Shown here piece after piece: positions 1 to 7,334 of a stretch of 18,344 bases of DNA. The notes below the pieces were generated by a model. It was not told the origin of the DNA. It saw nothing but the letters and a program-made list of their open reading frames with translations, and did no database searches. Source of the DNA: Balneolaceae bacterium (GTDB lineage: Bacteria; Bacteroidota; Rhodothermia; Balneolales; Balneolaceae); contig JAASTO010000031.1 of NCBI GenBank assembly GCA_021767245.1, forward strand, positions 1 through 18,344, read 5' to 3'. Numbering within the stretch: position 1 is the stretch's first letter; each line of letters opens with the position of its first letter. Both the position numbers and the translations under genes were made by a program.

Positions 1-1434
1 AATCGTTTTAAGTTTGAGGAATTGCTGCTTTTTGAGTTAAGCATGGAGAAAATCAATCATACAGTCAAAGAACGAGGACAGGGTCATATATTTGAAAATA
101 CCGGGCATTATACTAAAACCTATTTCAATGAACTTTTGCCGTTTGAACTAACCAAAGGACAGAGAACCTCCCTCTCCGAGATAAAAGCTGATGTACGATC
201 CGGAAAACAAATGAACCGCCTTATTCAGGGGGATGTCGGCGCAGGTAAGACCATTGTAGCCATTGGGGCTATGTTAATGGCTTTGGATAATGGATTTCAG
301 GCGGCCTTCTTAGCTCCTACAGAAATACTGGCTGAACAACATTACCGTACACTTTCCGATCATCTGCAAGAAATGGATATCAATGTCCGGCTTCTTATCG
401 GTTCACAAAAGAAAGCACTTAGGACTGATATACTAACGGACGTAGAGGGTGGCAATGCACAGATCGTGGTAGGCACCCATGCCATCATTCAGGATGAAGT
501 GAGGTTTCATAATTTAGGTCTGGCTGTGATTGATGAACAGCACCGGTTTGGGGTTAAACAACGTGCCGACCTTCTTAACAAAGGAAACCACCCTCATATG
601 CTGGTAATGAGTGCTACTCCTATTCCCCGCTCACTGGCTATGACCGTATATGCAGACCTGGATGTTTCTGTGATCAAAGATATGCCGGCCGGGAGGAAGC
701 CAATTAAAACGGCTATCCGATCGCATAAAAAAAGGGAAGATGTTATGAACTTTGTCAGGCAGGAAGTACAGGACGGCGGACAGGTTTATGTGGTCTACCC
801 TTTGGTGGAAGAATCGGAAGCTCTTGACTTAAAAGATGCCACCGCAGGGTTTGAACGCCTCAAAGTACGATTCCCTGAATTTGGGGTCGGCTTACTTCAT
901 GGTCGTATGAAAACCGAAGAGAAAGAAGCCGTTATGAAACGCTTCATCAATAATGAGATTCAGATCCTGGTATCCACGACTGTAATAGAGGTTGGCGTGG
1001 ATGTCCCAAATGCTTCTATCATGATCATTGAACATGCAGAGCGATTTGGGTTATCACAATTACATCAATTACGGGGAAGAATTGGAAGGGGTAAACGGCA
1101 AAGTTATTGCATCCTCATGCCGGATGTAAAAGTGAGCAAGGCCGGAGCTTTTCGACTTAAAACCATGGAAGAAACCAATGATGGCTTCCGGATAGCTGAG
1201 GCTGATCTTAAACTTCGGGGACCGGGAGATTTCCTTGGAACCAAACAAAGTGGCCTGCCTGACTTCAAATTTGCTGATATCGTAGAAGACCAGTTTCTGT
1301 TGACGCAGGCCAAAGAAAAAGCAAGCCAGTTATTAAATGAAGACCCTAACCTTTCCGGATCTGAAAACACAGACCTTGGCAGGGTCTTCAAGCCCTATTT
1401 CGAGGAAAAAGTTAAGTTCTATGGATTGGGGTAA
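1..1434 (+). CDS. recG: ATP-dependent DNA helicase RecG, C-terminal 477 residues (5' end outside window)
   Basis: RecG is a superfamily 2 helicase that reverses stalled replication forks and migrates branched DNA. The reading frame is open from base 1, so the gene begins upstream. An apparent TTG start at 22 is only the first possible start inside the window; the residues before it (NRFKFEE) already fit RecG. Visible helicase motifs in order are Walker A GDVGAGKT, the DEQH box (VIDEQHRFG), motif III MSATPIPRSLAMT, LHGRM, STTVIEVGVDVPNAS and motif VI QLRGRIGRG. These are the two RecA-like lobes and the RecG C-terminal tail. Family members are about 700 residues, so roughly the N-terminal third (the wedge/OB domain that binds the junction) is missing only because the window cuts it. 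The gene converges on typA with 16 bp between stop codons. No terminator hairpin is evident there. Confidence 0.96.
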   Translation, partial: NRFKFEELLLFELSMEKINHTVKERGQGHIFENTGHYTKTYFNELLPFELTKGQRTSLSEIKADVRSGKQMNRLIQGDVGAGKTIVAIGAMLMALDNGFQAAFLAPTEILAEQHYRTLSDHLQEMDINVRLLIGSQKKALRTDILTDVEGGNAQIVVGTHAIIQDEVRFHNLGLAVIDEQHRFGVKQRADLLNKGNHPHMLVMSATPIPRSLAMTVYADLDVSVIKDMPAGRKPIKTAIRSHKKREDVMNFVRQEVQDGGQVYVVYPLVEESEALDLKDATAGFERLKVRFPEFGVGLLHGRMKTEEKEAVMKRFINNEIQILVSTTVIEVGVDVPNASIMIIEHAERFGLSQLHQLRGRIGRGKRQSYCILMPDVKVSKAGAFRLKTMEETNDGFRIAEADLKLRGPGDFLGTKQSGLPDFKFADIVEDQFLLTQAKEKASQLLNEDPNLSGSENTDLGRVFKPYFEEKVKFYGLG

Positions 1435-1450
1435 ACACCTGAAATTGTGT

Positions 1451-3271
1451 TTATACTCCTGCCTTTTTCTTCTCTTCTCTTTTGCGGTCATTGTGATCGA
1501 GGAAGGTTTTCCTGATTCGCAGCGCTTTTGGCGTTACTTCAAGCAATTCGTCGTTATCGATGAATTCGATGCATTGCTCCAAGCTTAATTTTCTGGCCTG
1601 ACTGATCTTCACAGAATCTGCTGTTTGAGTGGCACGATGGTTGGTTAGGTTTTTCTTCTTCACCACGTTCACTACCATATCATCGCTGCGTTTGTTCACA
1701 CCAACTACCTGCCCCATGTACACCGGGTCTCCAGGTTCCACAAAGAATTCTCCGCGATCCTGAACGCCTTCAAGGGCATAACCGGTCACATCTCCCTGCT
1801 CGAGTGCGATCAATGCCCCACGGTTCCTTCCTGGTATCTCACCGGCATAAGGCTCGTATCCATCAAACTGCTGGTGCATGATACCGGTACCACGGGTTTC
1901 GGTAAGCATTTCGCCACGGAAACCGATCAATCCACGTGATGGCACCCGGAATTCGATGCGATTATTCTCCCCTTCCTGACTCATGGAGGTCATAATACCT
2001 TTTCGTTTTTGCAAATTGTCGATCACCCTGTTACTGTAATCGGTCTGCACATCCACCACCACTTCTTCCACCGGCTCATGGGTTACACCGTCAACATCCT
2101 TAAACAATACTTCCGGACGCGATACAGAGAATTCATAACCCTCGCGACGCATGGTTTCGATCAAAATAGCCATTTGTAATTCGCCGCGACCTGATACTTT
2201 GTAAATATCAGGACTATCAGTCGGCTCAACCCGCATGGCTACGTTAGTTCTTACTTCCTTATATAACCTATCCTTCAACTGATTGGAGGTTACGTAATCT
2301 CCTTCCTTGCCGGCAAACGGAGAATTGTTCACGCGAAAATACATGGCGATGGTCGGTTTGTCGAGATCCACATACTCAAGTGGGGTCATATCTGCCGTAT
2401 CGGTCAGGGTATCCCCCACATTGACTTCTTCATACCCTGCAAGGGCAATGATATCCCCTGCAACTGCCGTTTCAACCGGCTCGCGCTGCAAACCGTTGAA
2501 CGTATAAAGTTTTGTGGCCCGGGCTTTTTCCCGAACTTCACCTTTTCCATTCATCAGGGCCACTTCCTGCCCAACTTTTATGGTACCCTGCTCAATACGG
2601 CCAACGGCAATACGACCTACATAATCATTCCAGTCGATACTGCTGACCAGCATCTTAAATTTTTCTTCCGTGTTTTGCTCTGGTGCAGGCACATGTTCCA
2701 CAATTCTATCGAGCAATGGGGCAAGATTGTCCGATTCATCTTCCAGGTTTTCCTTGGCAATACCATTTACAGCAATAGCGTACAGAACCGGGAAGTCAAG
2801 CTGTTCATCGGTAGCATCCAGCATCACAAACAGGTCAAAGATCTCATCCAGAACGGCATCAGGACGTGCATCTTTCCGGTCGATCTTATTGATCACCACG
2901 ATGGGCTTATACCCAAGACTTAATGATTTTCTTAGCACAAATTTAGTCTGTGGCAGTGGACCTTCGGCAGCATCCACTAACAGGATCACGCCATTCACCA
3001 TCTTCAAAATACGCTCCACTTCACCGCCAAAATCGGCGTGACCCGGGGTATCCACGATATTGATCTTGGTACCCTTCCATTTTACAGCCGTGTTCTTGGA
3101 ACTGATGGTTATACCGCGTTCTTTTTCCAGATCACCGGAATCCATAACTCTCTCTTCAACCTGCTGATTCTCTCTGAAGGTACCGCTCTGCTTTAGAATT
3201 TGATCTACGAGCGTGGTCTTGCCATGATCTACGTGAGCAATGATGGCAATATTTCTTAAATCTTGTGACAT
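1451..3271 (-). CDS. typA: Translational GTPase TypA/BipA
   Basis: BipA/TypA is a ribosome-associated GTPase of the EF-G/LepA family that assists 50S assembly and growth under stress. At 606 residues it has the usual length. The G domain is at the N-terminus: G1 AHVDHGKTT (residues 12-20), G2 region RGITISSKN, G3 DTPGHADFGG and G4 NKIDR. The beta-barrel domain II follows, then the EF-G-like domains III and V (GRGELQMAILIETMRREG, RGLIGFRGEMLT) and the BipA-specific C-terminal domain (VYMGQVVGVN, ending with a basic tail). The start MSQDLRNIAIIAHVDHGK is the standard N-terminus. The gene is divergent from the exchanger gene across a 176-bp region and convergent with recG. I see nothing unusual in it. 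Confidence 0.97.
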   Translation of the reverse strand: MSQDLRNIAIIAHVDHGKTTLVDQILKQSGTFRENQQVEERVMDSGDLEKERGITISSKNTAVKWKGTKINIVDTPGHADFGGEVERILKMVNGVILLVDAAEGPLPQTKFVLRKSLSLGYKPIVVINKIDRKDARPDAVLDEIFDLFVMLDATDEQLDFPVLYAIAVNGIAKENLEDESDNLAPLLDRIVEHVPAPEQNTEEKFKMLVSSIDWNDYVGRIAVGRIEQGTIKVGQEVALMNGKGEVREKARATKLYTFNGLQREPVETAVAGDIIALAGYEEVNVGDTLTDTADMTPLEYVDLDKPTIAMYFRVNNSPFAGKEGDYVTSNQLKDRLYKEVRTNVAMRVEPTDSPDIYKVSGRGELQMAILIETMRREGYEFSVSRPEVLFKDVDGVTHEPVEEVVVDVQTDYSNRVIDNLQKRKGIMTSMSQEGENNRIEFRVPSRGLIGFRGEMLTETRGTGIMHQQFDGYEPYAGEIPGRNRGALIALEQGDVTGYALEGVQDRGEFFVEPGDPVYMGQVVGVNKRSDDMVVNVVKKKNLTNHRATQTADSVKISQARKLSLEQCIEFIDNDELLEVTPKALRIRKTFLDHNDRKREEKKKAGV

Positions 3272-3447
3272 GTAAGTGTGTAAAGTCTGTTATTTTAAAT
3301 TGAAGCTGTTGACCGGATAATTACCTAATATTGATTTCGTGATCCGGTTTACCGAAAAACAGCAAGCCTTAAATATACGGGTTATTTCTCCAATTCCGTA
3401 TTATTAAATAAATAATTGATTTTGAACACACACCATACCACATCCCG
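3272..3447. promoter_or_regulatory. Divergent intergenic region between typA and the CaCA exchanger gene
   Basis: This 176-bp AT-rich stretch must hold the promoters of both neighbours. It contains a perfect 7-bp inverted repeat, ACCGGAT at 3312-3318 and ATCCGGT at 3342-3348, followed by a small CGGT-TT-ACCG dyad at 3345-3354. No convincing Bacteroidota-type TTG / TAnnTTTG pair was found by eye; the nearest -7-like match on the minus strand (TATATTTA) has a poor partner spacing. The promoter assignment rests only on the divergent gene layout. Confidence 0.4.
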
Positions 3448-4404
3448 ATGACAGTTCTTTTACTTTGGCTTACACTTGGTCTTATTTTTCTGATCAAAGG
3501 AGCGGATCTTTTGGTCAACGGAGCCTCTTCCCTTGCTAAAAAATTCAATGTCTCCGATTTGGCTATCGGCCTAACGGTGGTTGCCTTTGGCACATCCGCG
3601 CCGGAGTTGGTTGTAAATGTAATGGGAGCTATTGAAGGGCACCATGAAATCGTTTTTGCGAATGTGATCGGCAGTAATAACTTTAATCTGTTGGTTATAT
3701 TGGGGATCACCGGGCTGATCACTCCGCTTATCGTCCAATCGAGTACAGTTTGGAGAGAGATTCCCTTATCCCTGTTTGCCATTTTCTTACTCTACCTTCT
3801 CACAAATGATCTGTTGGACGCTGATGCTTTTTTACTGAGCCGACTGGATGGGACGCTGTTACTAACTTTATTTGGAGGATTTCTTTTCTACGTGTACAAA
3901 CAATTGCCGACCGATACTGCAACAGATTCTGATACACCAGCTCCTTTAACTCCTCTTAAGATCTGGAGTTTCATATTATTCGGTTTAGCGGGATTAGTGG
4001 TTGGAGGAAACCTTGTTGTAACCAATGCCATCGAAATAGCTAATAGGCTGGGTGTCAGTGAAAAGATCATTGGGTTGACCATCGTTGCTGCGGGCACCTC
4101 CCTGCCCGAACTTGCTACTTCAGTTGTAGCCGCTTTTAAAAAGAATACGGACATCGCTGTTGGAAACATTATCGGATCTAACATCTTCAATATATTCCTG
4201 ATCCTTGGTGTGAGTTCATTGGTCAAACCCATTCAGTATGACCCCTCTTTTAATTCAGAAATGTACCTACTGGCAGGAGGAACTGCTTTACTTTTTATTG
4301 GGATGTTTACCGGAGAGAAGAAAAAACTGGATCGGTGGGAAGCTGCCTTATTACTGGTGATCTTTTTGGGATACACGGGATACCTCGTGGCCGGGGAGCT
4401 TTAA
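3448..4404 (+). CDS. CaCA-family Na+(K+)/Ca2+ exchanger, YrbG-like inner-membrane antiporter
   Basis: A 318-residue, very hydrophobic integral membrane protein of the calcium/cation antiporter family, which exports Ca2+ in exchange for Na+ or H+. The two hallmark inverted alpha repeats are clear. Repeat 1 has GADLLVNGASSLA, then GTSAPE at residues 48-53 and GSNNFN at 75-80. Repeat 2 has GNLVVTNAIEIA, then GTSLPE at 216-221 and GSNIFN. E53 and E221 are the expected ion-coordinating glutamates. About ten membrane segments are visible, with a polar cytoplasmic or periplasmic loop around residues 151-170 (rich in T, D and P) between the halves. Length and motifs match E. coli YrbG (about 325 residues). 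The cation specificity cannot be read from sequence. The gene stands alone; structured repeat R1 begins 11 bp after its stop and may act as its terminator. Confidence 0.93.
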   Translation: MTVLLLWLTLGLIFLIKGADLLVNGASSLAKKFNVSDLAIGLTVVAFGTSAPELVVNVMGAIEGHHEIVFANVIGSNNFNLLVILGITGLITPLIVQSSTVWREIPLSLFAIFLLYLLTNDLLDADAFLLSRLDGTLLLTLFGGFLFYVYKQLPTDTATDSDTPAPLTPLKIWSFILFGLAGLVVGGNLVVTNAIEIANRLGVSEKIIGLTIVAAGTSLPELATSVVAAFKKNTDIAVGNIIGSNIFNIFLILGVSSLVKPIQYDPSFNSEMYLLAGGTALLFIGMFTGEKKKLDRWEAALLLVIFLGYTGYLVAGEL

Positions 4405-4415
4405 TTGTTGAACCC

Positions 4416-4501
4416 ACACCCAAACGCTGCGGGGTCTTGGGGACGCTCGCAGGTTTGGCCTTTAACAACCTCGCAGCGTCCGAAGGTCCTGCGAGCGTTG
4501 T
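4416..4501 (+). repeat. Structured repeat R1 (REP/BIME-like), left of the RAYT pseudogene
   Basis: An 86-bp G+C-rich element matching R2 (5172-5257) in the same orientation at 82 of 86 positions by hand alignment, with no gaps. It holds two hairpins made from the same 7-nt word: CTGCGGG 4427-4433 with CTCGCAG 4446-4452, and CTCGCAG 4470-4476 with CTGCGAG 4489-4495. In hairpin 1, base 4432 is G where R2 has A, which turns one A-T pair into a G-T wobble. It starts 11 bp after the exchanger stop codon, so it may end that transcript. This arrangement of paired palindromes next to a Y1 transposase is what is known for REP/BIME elements. Confidence 0.85.
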
Positions 4502-4548
4502 GGAACCTGATTTGAAATAGATCTAACCTAATCCTACTTTCATTATAA

Positions 4549-5166
4549 ATGAAATTTGAATCGGGGTCATACTATCACATTTATAACAGAGGAGTAGATT
4601 CATCCCCTACTTTTTTGACGACTGGGGACTATAGTTTCTTCTTGGAAAAATTCAACTTCTATCTTTCCTTATCTACAGAATCACTTGCTTATTGTATCTT
4701 AAGAAATCATTTTCTTTTTTTGATCAAAGTCCTCAATAAAAATGAAATGGACGATAAAATAAGATTCATTTCTGATTCTGAATATGAATTTTATTACACA
4801 CTCCCATCACCTAAGAACAAACATTTTCCTATTCACACCTTAATCGGTCATTGGATGAATAGCTATTCAAAGTATTTCAACAAAAAATATAATAGAAGTG
4901 GACCGTTATAGGATGGCAGATTAAACAAAAGGTTAATTGACTCAGAAACGTATTTACAAAAAAGTATCTGTTACATTCATAGAAATCCAATCCATCACGG
5001 AATTGTAAATAACTATCATGATTATTTTTATTCTTCTTACTCAGAGATTTTAAACATTAATTCTGATATAGTATCGTCTGAATCAACCCTGGATATCTTC
5101 GGTGGAAAAGAGAATTTTATTGCAGCGCATCAAGACTTTAAAGGCACTTACGACACAGACATTTAA
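4549..5166 (+). pseudogene. REP-associated tyrosine transposase (RAYT, Y1_Tnp / IS200-like), degenerate
   Basis: Read through one in-frame TAG (4909-4911, codon 121), the frame gives a protein of about 205 residues of the Y1/HUH transposase family. These enzymes nick single-stranded DNA at hairpins using an HUH metal site and a catalytic tyrosine. The N-terminus (YYHIYNRG, residues 8-15), the -NHFxFLI- segment (53-59), SYSKYFNKKYNRSG (before the stop) and YIHRNPIHHG (starting at Y142, bases 4972-4974) match the family in order. Three signs show decay: the stop codon; the second histidine of the HUH motif is leucine (NHFLFL, L56 CTT at 4714-4716, where the family has H); and the usual MPN before the motif reads LRN. 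The catalytic Tyr lies after the stop, so the 120-residue product of the first frame cannot be active. Start chosen at ATG 4549, which aligns with typical MKFExGxxYHIYNRG starts. Confidence 0.88.
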
Positions 5167-5262
5167 ATTCAACACCCAAACGCTGCGAGGTCTTGGGGAC
5201 GCTCGCAGGTTTGGCTTTTAACAACCTCGCAGCGTCCGAAAGCCCTGCGAGCGTTGTTGAAT
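5167..5262 (+). repeat. Structured repeat R2 (REP/BIME-like), right of the RAYT pseudogene
   Basis: Core 5172-5257 matches R1 with four substitutions. The copy is bounded by a perfect 8-nt inverted repeat, ATTCAACA 5167-5174 and TGTTGAAT 5255-5262. Inside are local hairpins CTGCGAG 5183-5189 / CTCGCAG 5202-5208 and CTCGCAG 5226-5232 / CTGCGAG 5245-5251. Longer alternative pairings also exist: 5180-5191 with 5224-5235 (12 bp) and 5199-5209 with 5244-5254 (11 bp). These two are interleaved, so they cannot both form as a simple nested stem. R2 begins directly at the transposase stop and ends 30 bp from the convergent porin-like stop codon, so it could serve as a two-way terminator. Confidence 0.87.
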
Positions 5263-5292
5263 GTTCTATTGAGTAAATTTAGCACTAACTGT

Positions 5293-6363
5293 TCAAAACC
5301 GTATCTCTCCTATCAGCTCAATGCGGCTGAAATCAGCAGGATCAAATACCGCCCTGGATTCTCTGTGACTAAAATCGATCATGATCTTAGATCTGTCTTC
5401 AAACACATAGGCGAGCCCAACCACACTATCCAAAACAATCCACCTCTGACGATCCTTGTCAAATAATTGCTCTGTCCTCCCGGTTATTGCAATGGGTATA
5501 TTTTTTAAAGGTTGTAACTCACCAAAAACACTCCAACCCTGAAATTGATAAGGTGTAATTCCCTGAAGATCTTCAAAACGAATATCGTCCGTTGACTCAA
5601 ACCCCTGGCCAACAAAATTAAATCTGTTTGATTCATAGGTTACTGCTGCTCCATAGATATTAAAATCCGGATTCATGGCTGAATTTCCCTTTCCATAAGC
5701 TCCAAAAGCCGTCACCTGAAATCCGGGTAAAAAACTGGCAAACGGACGCAGGCTCAACCTTCCTTCTACTAATTTATTGTTGTTTTGCTCAAGAGAGGAA
5801 TATCCACCTCCGTTATACACTCCTATACCAAAACTTCCATATCGGCTATCATTTGAATTTAGTCCCGGTTCATTCAAACTTCCCCCAAAACCGGTCTCAA
5901 AATAAATACCATAATCGGCAGAGGATAGAAAATCATTTTGATCGAGATACATGCTTTTTTGGGATCTATAGTCGTTGACATTCTGCTCGAAACTGATCCA
6001 TGGGCGCCTGGTTACCCCACCGGAAACCACCGGATCATTAAAGATCCCGTAACTTGAGAGATCATATTCCACAAAAGCATATTTCAGCCGGAGCTCAATA
6101 TCCCCTATACCATCACCTTCCTGATCAATAGTCACATCCTGAGTAATACGAGCACTGAAACGTTCTGCAAGCTGATGCCTGAAGTTGACGTATCCTCTTT
6201 TAAGGGTAAACTGATTTTCGAATGAATCGCCGGTGATATCGTGCTCAAATGTGAAAAACATAACGCCATCAATGCGAAAGTTTTCCTGGAAATTCTGAGC
6301 CTGAACGCCACTAAAAGCTATAGACATGGCAAGGGCAACCACTAAAACTGTGAGCTTTTTCAT
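5293..6363 (-). CDS. Outer-membrane beta-barrel porin-like protein (OprO/OprP-type)
   Basis: A 356-residue protein starting at the Met that opens a classic Sec signal peptide, MKKLTVLVVALAMSIAFSGVQA, with predicted cleavage after VQA. The longer frame would add 19 residues (MLYFRTIK...) in front of the signal, which is implausible. The mature part alternates polar and aromatic residues as in outer-membrane strands (FTLKRGYVNFRHQLAERFSARITQDV, YGSFGIGVYNGGGYSS, FVGQGFES) and ends in Phe (IGEIRF), the usual C-terminal signal for BAM insertion. The N-terminal pattern (LKRGYVNFRHQLAERF... RLKYAFVEYDL) resembles phosphate-selective-porin-like proteins of Bacteroidota. Substrate unknown; family assignment is tentative but the outer-membrane barrel is well supported. 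The gene stands alone, converges on R2 and is divergent from the SDR gene. Confidence 0.78.
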   Translation of the reverse strand: MKKLTVLVVALAMSIAFSGVQAQNFQENFRIDGVMFFTFEHDITGDSFENQFTLKRGYVNFRHQLAERFSARITQDVTIDQEGDGIGDIELRLKYAFVEYDLSSYGIFNDPVVSGGVTRRPWISFEQNVNDYRSQKSMYLDQNDFLSSADYGIYFETGFGGSLNEPGLNSNDSRYGSFGIGVYNGGGYSSLEQNNNKLVEGRLSLRPFASFLPGFQVTAFGAYGKGNSAMNPDFNIYGAAVTYESNRFNFVGQGFESTDDIRFEDLQGITPYQFQGWSVFGELQPLKNIPIAITGRTEQLFDKDRQRWIVLDSVVGLAYVFEDRSKIMIDFSHRESRAVFDPADFSRIELIGEIRF

Positions 6364-6533
6364 CGTATTTTTATGTATTCGTAAGTGTGCTGATAATTTA
6401 ATGGTGCGAAAATACAGCATTCATTTGCCCTTTTCTTATTATCTCCCAAAACTTTACAATTAATTTATATCGAACTTTTATCCAAAGAGTCTGTTTTATT
6501 AAGTAGCGGAACCCTCATCAAAATTTTTTAACC
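6364..6533. promoter_or_regulatory. Divergent intergenic region between porin-like and SDR genes
   Basis: A 170-bp AT-rich region that should hold the promoters for both divergent genes. The SDR start ATG at 6534 follows an A/T-rich leader (ending TTTTTTAACC) without a Shine-Dalgarno sequence, as is common in this phylum. I could not find a convincing -33/-7 pair or an operator-like dyad. Confidence 0.35.
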
Positions 6534-7310
6534 ATGGATCTTAAACTTAATGATCAACGATTTGTAGTATGCGGAGCTTCCAGCGGTTTTGGTGAAGCCA
6601 TTGCCCGGCAGCTTTTACAGGAAGGGGCACAGGTTGTATTGGTAGCCCGTCGGGGAGATCTGCTTCGCGATAAATTTTCTCATTTTAAAAATGAGACCGA
6701 GATCGTTGAAGGCAGCCTGATCTATAATGACACATTAGATAAGATCGAGCATTCGGTTCAAACCAAAGAAACACATGGTATCGTTTTTAACGCCGGAGGT
6801 CCACCCACTGGCACCCCACTCGAGACAAATATGGATGACTGGGATTCTGCCTGGAAATTAGTCATGCGCTGGAAGATCGATCTGGCCCTGAGACTCGCTC
6901 CTCACTTCAAGGAAAAAGAATATGGGCGCATGTTATTTATTGAAAGTCAGTCTATCAAGCAGCCGCTTCCATCGCTCGCACTCAGCAACAGCTTCCGGGC
7001 CGGAGTAGTTGGGTTTGCAAAATCTCTGGCACTGGAAATCGCTAAAGCAGGCGTCACTGTAAATGTATTGGCTCCCGGTTCCCATGAAACCCCGGCTATT
7101 CAAAGGGTGATCGAAAAGAACAAAGCTTCTTTGAACATCAGTTTTGAAGATGCAAAGAAATATATGGAAGATAATATTCCTGTTGGCCGCATGGGTAAAG
7201 CTGAAGAGTTGGCTTCACTGGCCACCTGGTTGCTTTCACCCCATGCCGGTTATGTGACCGGACAAACCATAAGTCATGATGGTGGGAATATTAAGGGGTT
7301 ATTTGGGTGA
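6534..7310 (+). CDS. Atypical short-chain dehydrogenase/reductase (SDR), catalytic Tyr/Lys replaced
   Basis: A 258-residue Rossmann-fold protein with the normal SDR length. The cofactor motif is GASSGFG at residues 14-20, followed by VVLVARR, whose arginines suggest NADP(H). NAGG is at 86-89. A serine typical of the active site is S138 in ESQS. Thirteen residues later, where the family has Tyr, there is S151, and at +17, where Lys is expected, there is R155 (SNSFRAG). The C-terminal part is ordinary (VLAPGSHETPA, PVGRMGKAEELASLATWLLSPHAGYVTGQTISHDGG). This matches a known side branch of beta-ketoacyl-ACP-reductase-like SDRs that lack a perfect catalytic tetrad. The substrate and whether it is a dehydrogenase at all are unknown. 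The stop lies 24 bp from the convergent GH16 gene. Confidence 0.88.
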   Translation: MDLKLNDQRFVVCGASSGFGEAIARQLLQEGAQVVLVARRGDLLRDKFSHFKNETEIVEGSLIYNDTLDKIEHSVQTKETHGIVFNAGGPPTGTPLETNMDDWDSAWKLVMRWKIDLALRLAPHFKEKEYGRMLFIESQSIKQPLPSLALSNSFRAGVVGFAKSLALEIAKAGVTVNVLAPGSHETPAIQRVIEKNKASLNISFEDAKKYMEDNIPVGRMGKAEELASLATWLLSPHAGYVTGQTISHDGGNIKGLFG

Positions 7311-7334
7311 TAAGGTTTAAATGATATTAAGTCA

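Larger units (their letters stand above)
4416..5257 (+). mobile_element. RAYT locus: transposase pseudogene between two direct structured repeats
   Basis: R1, the RAYT pseudogene and R2 form one unit of about 840 bp placed between the exchanger and porin-like genes. The two repeats are direct copies. The transposase interior is far more AT-rich than its neighbours: 15 G/C in the 60 bases 4681-4740, against 26 of 60 at 3961-4020. This suggests a separate origin or relaxed selection. An 8-bp direct repeat TTGTTGAA occurs just outside R1 (4405-4412) and at the right end of R2 (5254-5261), but whether it is a boundary or chance is open. RAYTs are single-copy domesticated relatives of IS200/IS605 transposases that are thought to mobilise REP sequences. 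The exact ends of any mobile unit are not defined here. Confidence 0.65.

Noticed and set aside
22..24. TTG start codon for recG
   Set aside because: The frame is open to base 1 and the residues before TTG already match RecG; the real start is upstream of the window.
3312..3348. ACCGGAT/ATCCGGT dyad as an operator for typA or the exchanger
   Set aside because: Seven-base arms with a 23-bp spacer are weak evidence; noted in the intergenic entry only.
3369..3782. 137-residue minus-strand reading frame overlapping the exchanger gene
   Set aside because: It lies antisense to the conserved first half of the exchanger, shows no family features and is a shadow frame.
4335..4520. 61-residue plus-strand reading frame across the exchanger 3' end and repeat R1
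   Set aside because: It overlaps the exchanger end in another frame and runs through the structured repeat; no coding signal.
4416..5262. R1 and R2 as a CRISPR array
   Set aside because: There are only two copies about 750 bp apart with a transposase remnant between them, no regular spacers and no cas genes.
5254..5466. 70-residue plus-strand reading frame antisense to the porin-like gene end
   Set aside because: Shadow of the porin-like gene, with no recognisable domain.
6364..6420. 19-residue N-terminal extension of the porin-like protein (ATG at 6420)
   Set aside because: It would put charged and aromatic residues before a complete signal peptide that begins at the inner Met; the inner start is far better.
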